A stretch of 8,626 nucleotides of DNA from an uncultured Synechococcaceae cyanobacterium (GCA_902538695.1 CACBGC010000033.1:1-8626), one strand, 5' to 3'. Shown: positions 1 through 5,687, counted from the stretch's first letter. Program-made: numbers and translations. Notes: generated from the sequence alone by a model not told the origin.

Positions 1-1
1 A

Positions 2-901
2 GAGACGAGAACTCAAATAGTAGCTTTTGATGGCGCCTATCATGGTGATACATTTGGCGCAATGGCTTTAGGTGAAAGAAATATTTTTAATGAGAATTTC
101 GATAATCTTATGTTCCCAGTTAGAAGAGTCCCTTGGCCTTCAACTTGGATGAACGATGAAGAAGTAGAAAATAAAGAAAATAAGGCGATCCAAAAATTAG
201 AAACTCTACTTAAAACTCCCACAGTTGCAGTAATCCTTGAGCCACTTGTTCAAGGAGCAGGAGGTATGAATATGGTTAGGCCTCAGTTTATAGAAAAAGT
301 TTCAGAAATTATAAAAAATAATAATTCTTTGTTAATTGCCGACGAAGTATTGACTGGGTTTGGAAGATGTGGAACCCTTTTTGCTTTTCAAAAGGCAAAA
401 ATCATTCCTGATTTAATAAGTATTTCAAAAGGTTTAACTGGTGGATTTTTACCGATGGGAATAACTTTATGTAAAGAGAAAATTTTTCAATCCTTTATTG
501 ATGATTCCCCAAGAAAAACTTTTTGGCATGGACATAGTTTTACTGCTAATCCTTTAGGTTGTGCTGCAGCAAACGCTAGCCTTGATTTATTAGAAAAAGA
601 ACCACAAAAATACCTTTCATTTGAAGAAAAACATTTATCTCATCTAATTAAATTTAAAAACTTACCTAATATAAAGAAGGTAAGGGTATCCGGTACAATT
701 GCTGCCTTCGATTTAGATATTGGGAACAAAAAAGGTTATTTCAATAATATTGGGAAAGAAATAAAGAGTCTTGCAATGGAGCAAGGTTTATTCATTAGGC
801 CCCTCGGGAATGTTATTTACCTCTTGCCGCCTCTCTGTATAACAGATGATCAATTGGGGAAAAGTTACTGGATAATAAGGCAAATCTTAAGCAATCTTTA
901 G
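2..901 (+). CDS. bioA: Adenosylmethionine-8-amino-7-oxononanoate aminotransferase, C-terminal part (5' end outside window)
   Basis: BioA is a PLP enzyme that transfers an amino group from S-adenosylmethionine to 7-keto-8-aminopelargonate, giving 7,8-diaminopelargonate in cytoplasmic biotin synthesis. The reading frame is open to the left edge, so the ATG at 62 is internal: the 20 codons before it read into the BioA motif YHGDTFGAM. Other class III aminotransferase signatures follow in order: the PLP-nitrogen aspartate in LIADEVLTGFGRCG (Asp codon 341-343), the Schiff-base lysine in SISKGLTGG (Lys codon 428-430), the HSFTANPLGCAAANASL block, and the C-terminal IRPLGNVIYLLPP block that carries the substrate-binding arginine. 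About 299 residues are present; by comparison with the E. coli enzyme (about 429 residues) roughly 130 are missing at the N terminus. The YHGDTFGAM and RPLGNVIYLLPP motifs favour BioA over other class III aminotransferases. It converges on the DUF3143 gene with 8 bases between. Other bio genes may lie upstream, outside the window (inference). Confidence 0.95.
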   Translation, partial: ETRTQIVAFDGAYHGDTFGAMALGERNIFNENFDNLMFPVRRVPWPSTWMNDEEVENKENKAIQKLETLLKTPTVAVILEPLVQGAGGMNMVRPQFIEKVSEIIKNNNSLLIADEVLTGFGRCGTLFAFQKAKIIPDLISISKGLTGGFLPMGITLCKEKIFQSFIDDSPRKTFWHGHSFTANPLGCAAANASLDLLEKEPQKYLSFEEKHLSHLIKFKNLPNIKKVRVSGTIAAFDLDIGNKKGYFNNIGKEIKSLAMEQGLFIRPLGNVIYLLPPLCITDDQLGKSYWIIRQILSNL

Positions 902-909
902 ATAGACGT

Positions 910-1167
910 TTAAGGTCCCTGTAATATTGCATTTTCAACATCTTCTCTATTAATGCAGTAAGAAAATAGTCTTTTGGTTTCTTGTCCTTCACTTTCCCAT
1001 GTAACACTTAAATCTTCTTGTTCAAAAATAATAGTTGCATTCCAATTTGAAAGTAAAAGATACCATTTAGATGGATTTTTAATATCCTTCACAGCACCTA
1101 AATCAGTTAGCCACAATTCCAATGATTGCAGTGAATTTTGATTAATAGGTTTTTTAGAGGGATCCAC
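910..1167 (-). CDS. DUF3143 family protein, function unknown
   Basis: This is a small soluble protein of 85 residues with no signal peptide or membrane segment. Its middle, with NSLQSLELWLTDLGA followed by a Trp-rich strand region (SKWYLLLSNWNATIIFEQEDLSVTW), matches my recollection of the cyanobacterial DUF3143 family, for which I know no function. The start is a GTG at 1167; an in-frame stop lies only four codons upstream and no ATG is near, so GTG is the best choice. It follows the J-domain gene on the same strand with a 17-base gap, so the two are probably co-transcribed. That pairing might mean the product works with the J-domain protein, but this is inference. The family call is from memory of the motif pattern, not a search. 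Confidence 0.75.
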   Translation of the reverse strand: MDPSKKPINQNSLQSLELWLTDLGAVKDIKNPSKWYLLLSNWNATIIFEQEDLSVTWESEGQETKRLFSYCINREDVENAILQGP

Positions 1168-1184
1168 AGACTTTTTTTAAAAAA

Positions 1185-1625
1185 TTATTTAATTAGCCAA
1201 AGCGGTATTGTCTCTAATTCTTTTCCAGTAAAAGATGCAATAAAAATTGAACCAATTAAACACATAGAAATGATGATAAATAAAAGAAACAACGAAAACA
1301 ATTCTCCATTAGAAAAAGGTCTTCTATTTCCTATTAAATTTTGATTATTAGAATCGATTACTAAATTATTTAAAACATTAGTATTATTTGTAATCCTAAA
1401 GTTTTCTTTTAGTTTGTCATCATATATTTTCCTTAAATTACTATTATTCAAATGTTCATAAGCTTCAAGAACTTCTTGGAATTTACTTTTAGCAACGTCT
1501 ATATCTAATGAAGTTGTATCGGGATGCAACTCAATAGAAAGTTTACAAAATGCCTTTCTTAATTCATGATTGGATGCATTTTCATTTACACCTAAAATTT
1601 TATAATAGGAAGTTTCCCCTTTCAA
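1185..1625 (-). CDS. DnaJ-type J-domain protein with one C-terminal transmembrane segment
   Basis: J-domain proteins stimulate the ATPase of an Hsp70 (DnaK) and direct it to particular substrates or places. Residues 5-72 form a complete J-domain: SYYKILGV at the start of helix I, a basic helix II, the invariant HPD tripeptide at residues 34-36, then KFQEVLEAYEHL and the RKIYDD ending of helices III and IV. The Gly/Phe and zinc-finger regions of true DnaJ are absent, so this is a type III (J-domain only) protein of 146 residues. An Asn-rich linker (about 73-107) leads to a hydrophobic stretch at about 109-132 that should span a membrane, which would hold the J-domain at the membrane surface. 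Translation appears to begin at a TTG (1625); an in-frame stop lies a few codons upstream and the J-domain starts at once, so no later start is possible. It is divergent from rsmG and probably heads an operon with the DUF3143 gene. Confidence 0.88.
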   Translation of the reverse strand: MKGETSYYKILGVNENASNHELRKAFCKLSIELHPDTTSLDIDVAKSKFQEVLEAYEHLNNSNLRKIYDDKLKENFRITNNTNVLNNLVIDSNNQNLIGNRRPFSNGELFSLFLLFIIISMCLIGSIFIASFTGKELETIPLWLIK

Positions 1626-1670
1626 AATAATCTTTTATTAATATTGTAATTCTAATAAATTTTTACTAAA

Positions 1671-1676
1671 TAGAAT
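1671..1676 (+). promoter_or_regulatory. Putative -10 box for rsmG
   Basis: TAGAAT in the 60-base divergent region between the J-domain gene and rsmG resembles the bacterial TATAAT element. No clear -35 element is seen at the usual spacing. If transcription began about seven bases downstream, the ATG at 1688 would be almost leaderless, while the ATG at 1715 would have a leader of about 30 bases. This is a pattern match in AT-rich DNA and could be chance. Confidence 0.35.
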
Positions 1677-1714
1677 GTATTTAATGGATGGTTAAAATTC
1701 ATATTTATAACGAA

Positions 1715-2428
1715 ATGAAAAAACAAGACATTCCAGAAGAAATTCTTTCCTTAATAACAGAAGAAGAAATAAATTTATTTCAAGAGTTACAAATTAAAAT
1801 TAAAGAATTAAATAATAAGACCAATCTCACAAGATTAACTGATGGTGATGATTATTGGGTATCTCAAGTTTTTGACAGCATTTGGCCATTCAAAGCTTTC
1901 ACGAATATTAATTTTGATAATAAAAAATTTTTAGATATTGGATCAGGCTGTGGCTTCCCAGGTTTAGCTTATGCAATAACTCATCCTAATTCTGAGATAT
2001 ACCTAATTGATTCTTTGAAAAAGAAAACAGATGCAATAAAAATTTTAGTTGAGCAGATCAATTTCAAAAACAATATTCATGTAATCAATGATCGTGTTGA
2101 GAATTTAGCCCACCACTCGTCAATGAGAAATAATTTTAATATTGCTACAACTAGAGCGGTTAGTAACCCATCAACAGTTTCGGAATATATACTACCAATG
2201 TTAAAAAAAGAAGGGTTTGGAGTTTTATATTGTGGCAAATGGACGAATCAAGAAAGCAAAAATCTAGATAAAACTTTAGAAATATTAGAAGGGAAAGTTA
2301 AAGATAAAAAAGAGATACTATTACCAAGAAATAAAGGCACCCGAAATATTATTCTTATTCAACCAAAGAATTTTTGTCCTGAAATTTACCCAAGAAAAGT
2401 TGGCAAACCTGAAAAAAATCCATTATGA
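1715..2428 (+). CDS. rsmG: 16S rRNA (guanine-N7) methyltransferase RsmG (GidB)
   Basis: RsmG uses S-adenosylmethionine to methylate N7 of a conserved guanine (G527 in E. coli numbering) in the 530 loop of 16S rRNA; loss of the enzyme gives low-level streptomycin resistance in many bacteria. The protein shows the class I methyltransferase fold. Motif I is LDIGSGCGFPGLAYA (about residues 73-87 from the chosen start), the acidic residue ending strand 2 is in IYLIDSLKKKTDAIK, then come NDRVENLAH and the RsmG-typical ATTRAVSNPSTVSEYILPML. Length is 237 residues, normal for the family. The frame also allows an ATG at 1688 (nine more residues, VKIHIYNE between the two Met). I chose 1715 because MKKQDIPEEI looks like the natural N terminus and because of the -10-like box at 1671; neither start has a Shine-Dalgarno sequence. 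The stop lies 2 bases from the stop of the convergent aldo/keto reductase gene. Confidence 0.93.
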   Translation: MKKQDIPEEILSLITEEEINLFQELQIKIKELNNKTNLTRLTDGDDYWVSQVFDSIWPFKAFTNINFDNKKFLDIGSGCGFPGLAYAITHPNSEIYLIDSLKKKTDAIKILVEQINFKNNIHVINDRVENLAHHSSMRNNFNIATTRAVSNPSTVSEYILPMLKKEGFGVLYCGKWTNQESKNLDKTLEILEGKVKDKKEILLPRNKGTRNIILIQPKNFCPEIYPRKVGKPEKNPL

Positions 2429-2430
2429 AA

Positions 2431-3624
2431 TTATTTTCTTGATAATCTTTTAGCATTCTTATCTCCAAACTTTTCTTTTAAATTTCTCAATTTTTTTATA
2501 ACTTTTTTTGGATTTATATGACCTTCTAATACTTTAAATAATTGCCCTTCTGAAACATCTACATCTAGTAAATTCGCGTTGAATCCTGGGAACCAGTGGC
2601 TTCCATTACCAAGCAATTGATATCTAGCTCTTGCATATCCTTCCATACCCAACCAATCAATTAAATTTGAAAGCCAAAGCAGAACAGGAATATTAATATA
2701 TCCCGGAGTATATTCCCAACTTGGTAGATTTCTATTCCAATTTTGATGCCACTCTAAACCTAAGGAATTAATTGATTCCTGCCTTAATTTGTTAATTATC
2801 TTCGGCACATACTTCTCAGATTCTGATAACAACGAGACAGCTTCTAAATGCAGAGCAAAATCTATCTCTTTTGCAATACCGACACTCAAAGTATGGACAT
2901 TTTGATTTCTTAAGCAAAAAAGATCATTAAAAACTATAGGATGAAGTGGTTCACAAAATTCCAACATTTTTCTTGAGGGAGTATGAAGATGTCCCCCTTT
3001 ATCAGTGGGACTTATTATGAAAACCCCAAGATCATGCTTATTGGCTAAATTAATAACCTTTGTATTTTCCTGATTAATGAAATACCAGTGCAAATTTACA
3101 TAATCAAATAAGTTTGTTGATATGGCCTTTTCAATAAGTGAAGATTTTCCATGGGTTGAAAATCCAATAGATCCAATTAAATTTTTTTTTTGAAAATTCC
3201 TCAAAATATCAATGCAACCTCCATCTCGAATAGCCTGATGTAAATGTTCAGCAGTATTGATACCGTGTATTGCTAACAAATCAATTTTTTTAACTTTCAA
3301 TTTTTCAATGCTAGATAATACATCTCGCTCAAAAATTTCCGGATCACTATTTGGTGGAATCTTTGTTTGGATTATATTTGGGATTTTCTTAGTATTCTTA
3401 AAACACATACCTAGTTGCACCTCAGAAGTTCCATAGTACTTGGCGGTTTCTACATGAGTTAAGCCATATTGTGTTGCAAGATCTAATATATTTTCTACTT
3501 TATTTTGTTCTTCGTATGAGACCTCAGAAAAATCTAATTGATCCCAACTTTTTTGAAATCTCATACCACCTAAAGATAAAACAGGAATCTTCAGATTGGT
3601 TCTTCCAAATCTACGATATTGCAT
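2431..3624 (-). CDS. Aldo/keto reductase with degenerate (cysteine-less) C-terminal ferredoxin-like domain
   Basis: This is a 397-residue protein with an N-terminal aldo/keto reductase (AKR) TIM barrel, expected to reduce a carbonyl with NADPH; the substrate is unknown. The start shows RRFGRTNLKIPVLSLGGMRF. The AKR catalytic residues can be placed: Tyr64 in HVETAKYYG, Lys88 in IIQTKIPP, His120 in LLAIHGIN. The usual Asp of the tetrad is replaced by Glu59, which as I recall is normal in this subfamily. The barrel runs to about residue 255. The last 140 residues keep landmarks of relatives that carry [4Fe-4S] motifs (YINIPVLLWLSNL, YARARYQLL, GSHWFPG), but no cysteine occurs after Cys237, so no cluster can be bound there. 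The gene begins with ATG 10 bases after the ferredoxin stop and is probably the last gene of that operon. It could use the neighbouring ferredoxin as electron partner (inference). Confidence 0.88.
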   Translation of the reverse strand: MQYRRFGRTNLKIPVLSLGGMRFQKSWDQLDFSEVSYEEQNKVENILDLATQYGLTHVETAKYYGTSEVQLGMCFKNTKKIPNIIQTKIPPNSDPEIFERDVLSSIEKLKVKKIDLLAIHGINTAEHLHQAIRDGGCIDILRNFQKKNLIGSIGFSTHGKSSLIEKAISTNLFDYVNLHWYFINQENTKVINLANKHDLGVFIISPTDKGGHLHTPSRKMLEFCEPLHPIVFNDLFCLRNQNVHTLSVGIAKEIDFALHLEAVSLLSESEKYVPKIINKLRQESINSLGLEWHQNWNRNLPSWEYTPGYINIPVLLWLSNLIDWLGMEGYARARYQLLGNGSHWFPGFNANLLDVDVSEGQLFKVLEGHINPKKVIKKLRNLKEKFGDKNAKRLSRK

Positions 3625-3634
3625 CTTTTTGATA

Positions 3635-3994
3635 TTAGTGCTTATTCATTCTCGGTGGCTTTCCAAATGTTTGAAACATATCCCTATCGAGACTATCCTC
3701 TAAATCATCTAATTCTTCAAATTTGACCCAATGAATACAATCAACAGGGCATGTATCTATTGCTTCTTGTATGACATCAGAACTATCTCCATCTTGCCTA
3801 ATAGCTCGACTTCTACCATGAAATTCATCAACAGTGAAAGTGTTCGACGCGACGTGAACACAGTACTGACAACCAATACATTTTGCTTCATCAACCCATA
3901 CAGCTTTTTCGGCTAAAAGACCACCTAAGACAGGCTCATAGCCTGTAATTTCAATATCTTTTTCAGTATTATGAAATGGATCAGTAAAATCCAT
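3635..3994 (-). CDS. Bacterial-type [4Fe-4S] ferredoxin, cyanobacterial single-cluster type
   Basis: This is a 119-residue soluble electron carrier. Cys39, Cys42 and Cys45 form C-x2-C-x2-C (KCIGCQYC), and the fourth ligand should be Cys82 in DTCPVDC, giving one [4Fe-4S] cluster; Cys86 is extra. The usual second four-cysteine set of 2[4Fe-4S] ferredoxins is absent. The segment NTFTVDEFHGRSRAIRQDGD between the two halves, and the phrase EAIDTCPVDCIHWV, are characteristic of a ferredoxin found throughout cyanobacteria. It resembles what I recall as Fed7 (Sll0662) of Synechocystis, linked to the photooxidative stress response. A tail of about 30 acidic then basic residues follows. The gene starts with ATG 9 bases after ycf35 and ends 10 bases before the aldo/keto reductase, so the three are very probably one transcript. 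Electron donors and acceptors are unknown. Confidence 0.92.
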   Translation of the reverse strand: MDFTDPFHNTEKDIEITGYEPVLGGLLAEKAVWVDEAKCIGCQYCVHVASNTFTVDEFHGRSRAIRQDGDSSDVIQEAIDTCPVDCIHWVKFEELDDLEDSLDRDMFQTFGKPPRMNKH

Positions 3995-4003
3995 ATCTTG
4001 ACA

Positions 4004-4396
4004 TTAGTTTTCCCACTTGGTTAAGACCAATTCAATAGAACCATCATTTTTATTTTTTTGCTCTACGATTTGATATCCATCTTCTTGCGTTTTAGAAATG
4101 ATTGTTTGGTAAGCATACATTTGTGTGACTTTTGAGATAAATCTTTCTACTGGAATCTCAAATTTCCATAGATCAAGGTCAGTAACTAATTCATATGAAT
4201 TAGAATTTTTATCCCATTTAAATCCAACTTTGGTATCACCAGGTAAATTCATGCTTATATCAACGGCTGTGAATTGACCTTTATATCCTTTTACAAACTT
4301 TTCTTCTTGATTAATACTATAACCGAAATGATTTAAAGCCTTAATCAATGGCTCTACTTCTTTGAGCTGAGTTTTAATTGTACTAAAATGTGACAT
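4004..4396 (-). CDS. ycf35: Ycf35 / DUF1257 family protein, function unknown
   Basis: This is a 130-residue soluble protein that begins MSHFSTIKTQLKEVEPLIKAL, the hallmark N terminus of Ycf35 (DUF1257), which is found in cyanobacteria and in algal plastid genomes. The rest (DISMNLPGDTKVGFKWDKNS, a Lys/Asn-rich middle, and a C-terminal KVTQMYAYQTI helix followed by strands) fits the family length and pattern. There is no cysteine, no membrane segment and no recognisable catalytic motif. I know of no established function. Its start codon lies inside the end of the DUF2997 gene (14-base overlap), which suggests translational coupling and matched amounts of the two proteins. The ferredoxin gene follows after 9 bases, so a link with electron transfer or Fe-S chemistry is a reasonable inference from context only. 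Confidence 0.9.
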   Translation of the reverse strand: MSHFSTIKTQLKEVEPLIKALNHFGYSINQEEKFVKGYKGQFTAVDISMNLPGDTKVGFKWDKNSNSYELVTDLDLWKFEIPVERFISKVTQMYAYQTIISKTQEDGYQIVEQKNKNDGSIELVLTKWEN

Positions 4397-4598
4397 TAGA
4401 TTCTTTATTTAATTGTGTTAAGTTTTCACTTTGATTAGAGATGAAAGCATCAGAAGTTTTATTTTTAACTGTTACTTTACCGAGAGCGTCTTCGAGATTT
4501 TTTGTAGCTTCATTGCATGAATTACCAGTAAATCCCTCAACAGTCTCTTCAACTCTTCCGTCTTGATGAATTTTGAATCTCAATGTTTTTTGAGGCAT
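4383..4598 (-). CDS. DUF2997 family protein, partner of Ycf35
   Basis: This is a 71-residue soluble protein. The N-terminal part, with LRFKIHQDGRVEETVEGFTGNSCNEATKNLEDALGKV, fits the DUF2997 pattern as I remember it: a short beta-hairpin with DGRVEE, then a conserved SC, then a helix ending in LGKV. The C-terminal 25 residues are polar and probably disordered. The ATG at 4598 (MPQKTLRF) is preferred; a TTG three codons upstream at 4607 is possible but would overlap the inverted repeat. It is the first gene of a probable operon with ycf35 (14-base overlap), the ferredoxin and the aldo/keto reductase. The function is unknown. The stable neighbourhood with ycf35 suggests that the two act together. 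Confidence 0.85.
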   Translation of the reverse strand: MPQKTLRFKIHQDGRVEETVEGFTGNSCNEATKNLEDALGKVTVKNKTSDAFISNQSENLTQLNKESNVTF

Positions 4599-4605
4599 TA
4601 AATTC

Positions 4606-4620
4606 AAGTACTGAGTACTT
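4606..4620. promoter_or_regulatory. Perfect 15-base inverted repeat, possible operator before DUF2997-ycf35-ferredoxin-AKR
   Basis: The sequence AAGTACTGAGTACTT is a perfect 7+1+7 inverted repeat, which also contains two copies of the self-complementary hexamer AGTACT. It ends 7 bases before the ATG of the DUF2997 gene and starts right after a TATATA box, so it sits where a repressor operator or a short leader hairpin would be. It resembles the cyanobacterial LexA box described as AGTAC-N4-GTACT, but the spacer is one base too short. The regulator is unknown. Confidence 0.4.
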
Positions 4621-4626
4621 TTACTT

Positions 4627-4632
4627 TATATA
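4627..4632 (-). promoter_or_regulatory. Putative -10 box for the DUF2997-ycf35-ferredoxin-AKR operon
   Basis: TATATA, read on the minus strand within TTCTATATAAAGT, lies in the largest intergenic gap of the window, about 30 bases before the DUF2997 start. Initiation about seven bases downstream would fall at the edge of the inverted repeat at 4606-4620. There is no obvious -35 element. The large gap before an otherwise tight gene run makes a promoter here likely, although the exact box is uncertain in such AT-rich DNA. Confidence 0.35.
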
Positions 4633-4692
4633 GAATAACGAAAATATTTTGTTTCAGTTGGTACAAGTTAATTAATTTTAATTTTTATATTG

Positions 4693-4719
4693 AATAACTG
4701 ATAAATTTTATTTGTTATT
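4693..4719. repeat. Imperfect inverted repeat in the gap between the HEAT-repeat and DUF2997 genes
   Basis: The outer arms AATAAC (4693-4698) and GTTATT (4714-4719) pair, and inside them ATAAA (4701-4705) pairs with TTTAT (4707-4711), separated by a 2-base mismatch. The structure is A/T-rich and has no following T-run on either strand, so it is a weak candidate for a terminator of the HEAT-repeat gene. It could be chance in sequence of this composition. Confidence 0.25.
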
Positions 4720-4747
4720 AAGGGTTCTTGTAAAAAAATTAAAATTT

Positions 4748-5515
4748 TTAATTATAAAAACCTTGCATCCCCATTGAATCAAGAGCAGTTTTTGCTTCTT
4801 CCATAACGGATGGCTCTTTATCGAAAAGAGCTATCTTAGTACATTCATCAACGAAACATTCTTGGTGTGTATTGTTTAATTTTTCGTACAACCTACACAA
4901 TGACCAAATGCAATTACTTCGCACACCTGATTCATTATCTATTTTTAAACTTATTAAAAGTTGTTCTGCTGCTAGTTGAGCATTCTCAACAGAAACATTT
5001 CCAATTTCAGCTAAAGAACTTGATGACCATAACCTTACTGCAGCCACATCATTCTTTAAAGCATTTATTAATGGTTCTAAAACAATTTGGTTATCATAAT
5101 TAGCTAAGCTCCATGCAGTTGCTCTTCTTACATAAGCATTATCATCAGTCTTCAAAAGACTTACAAGTTTTTGGACTGCGGCAGGACATGGATTACGACC
5201 CAAAGCATATACCGCACTCATTCTTTCAACAGGACAGGGTTGATCAAGCAATGGTAACAAAAGGGGGAAAGATCTTTGATCTCTATACTCACAAAATATT
5301 CTTAAGCCTTGTATCCTCTCTTCTCTATTACCTTTGAGCATTTTTAAAGCTTCATCACACTCTTGGGTAATATTTAAATCTTTTGAAAAAACATCTTCAT
5401 CAATTTGCTCTAGAGGATCTATTTCAATCTCCAAAGCCAATTCTCTGGCTAAAACATCTGGATCAACTGCGATTTCAGCTAAGCTTTCTTGATTAGGATC
5501 CTTATTTTTTGTCAT
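4748..5515 (-). CDS. HEAT-repeat protein, phycobilin lyase-like (E/F superfamily type)
   Basis: This is a 255-residue soluble protein. Residues 1-45 are acidic and low in hydrophobics. From about residue 62 to 250 there are tandem helix-turn-helix HEAT-like units, with typical phrases EERIQGLRIF, VERMSAVYALGRN, AYVRRATAWSLANYDN, AAVRLWSSSSLAEIG and GVRSNCIWSLCRLY. The Arg/Ala-Leu pattern is that of cyanobacterial PBS-lyase HEAT-like repeats. In other cyanobacteria such proteins attach or remove bilins, or act as scaffolds, but the repeat alone does not establish lyase activity. High-light Prochlorococcus has no phycobilisomes, so a role as a protein-protein scaffold is more likely (inference). 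The gene starts with ATG 18 bases after the 41-aa membrane protein gene, so the two are probably co-transcribed. It is separated from the next gene by about 150 bases. Confidence 0.8.
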   Translation of the reverse strand: MTKNKDPNQESLAEIAVDPDVLARELALEIEIDPLEQIDEDVFSKDLNITQECDEALKMLKGNREERIQGLRIFCEYRDQRSFPLLLPLLDQPCPVERMSAVYALGRNPCPAAVQKLVSLLKTDDNAYVRRATAWSLANYDNQIVLEPLINALKNDVAAVRLWSSSSLAEIGNVSVENAQLAAEQLLISLKIDNESGVRSNCIWSLCRLYEKLNNTHQECFVDECTKIALFDKEPSVMEEAKTALDSMGMQGFYN

Positions 5516-5533
5516 TTTCAGAATCTAATAATA

Positions 5534-5659
5534 TTAGTTCATTGGAGCAGGAGACATCATATCTCCTGGTAACCAAATTCTTGCACTAACTGCAAAGAAG
5601 GCAATCCCAAAAAGTGCGACAATTGCGAAAGGTAAAATTTTTGTCTTAATAAAACCCAA
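5534..5659 (-). CDS. 41-residue single-pass membrane protein, unrecognised
   Basis: This is a short reading frame filling the gap between rlmN and the HEAT-repeat gene. From the TTG at 5659 it reads GFIKTKILPFAIVALFG, then IAFFAVSARIWLPGDMMS and PAPMN. Residues 8-26 are hydrophobic and should form one transmembrane helix. The basic KTK before it suggests an inside N terminus, with the short RIWLPGD tail on the other side. The Trp-Leu-Pro-Gly-Asp motif and the clean membrane pattern look selected rather than random. No ATG is available at the N terminus; the frame runs back to a stop at 5705-5707, so TTG at 5659 or an ATT further up must serve. A TATTAT box lies about 16 bases before a plausible leader. 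I do not recognise the family. The size and shape resemble small subunits of photosynthetic membrane complexes, but that is only an analogy. Confidence 0.7.
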   Translation of the reverse strand: MGFIKTKILPFAIVALFGIAFFAVSARIWLPGDMMSPAPMN

Positions 5660-5681
5660 AGATTCAAATTTAATTAAAACA

Positions 5682-5687
5682 ATAATA
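5682..5687 (-). promoter_or_regulatory. Putative -10 box for the 41-aa membrane protein and HEAT-repeat genes
   Basis: TATTAT on the minus strand (within GGTTATTATTG) lies about 22 bases before the TTG start of the 41-aa gene, in the gap after rlmN. No -35 element is at proper spacing. It is a weak pattern match, but well placed for a short leader. Confidence 0.3.

Noticed and set aside
1138..1344. Plus-strand 68-codon frame over the J-domain/DUF3143 junction
   Set aside because: It overlaps two better-supported minus-strand genes and its product has no recognisable feature.
4606..4620. True LexA box or NtcA site at the inverted repeat
   Set aside because: The LexA consensus needs four bases between the GTAC cores and here there are three; the NtcA pattern GTA-N8-TAC does not fit either. 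It is kept only as an unidentified inverted repeat.
4737..4753. AT-only inverted repeat AATTAAAA-T-TTTTAATT across the HEAT gene stop, as a terminator
   Set aside because: It has no GC pairs, a one-base centre and sits in very AT-rich DNA, so it is expected by chance and too weak to call a terminator.
4867..5337. Plus-strand open frames of 74-78 codons opposite the HEAT-repeat gene
   Set aside because: They are antisense to well-formed HEAT repeats, and their products are rich in Leu/His without recognisable motifs.
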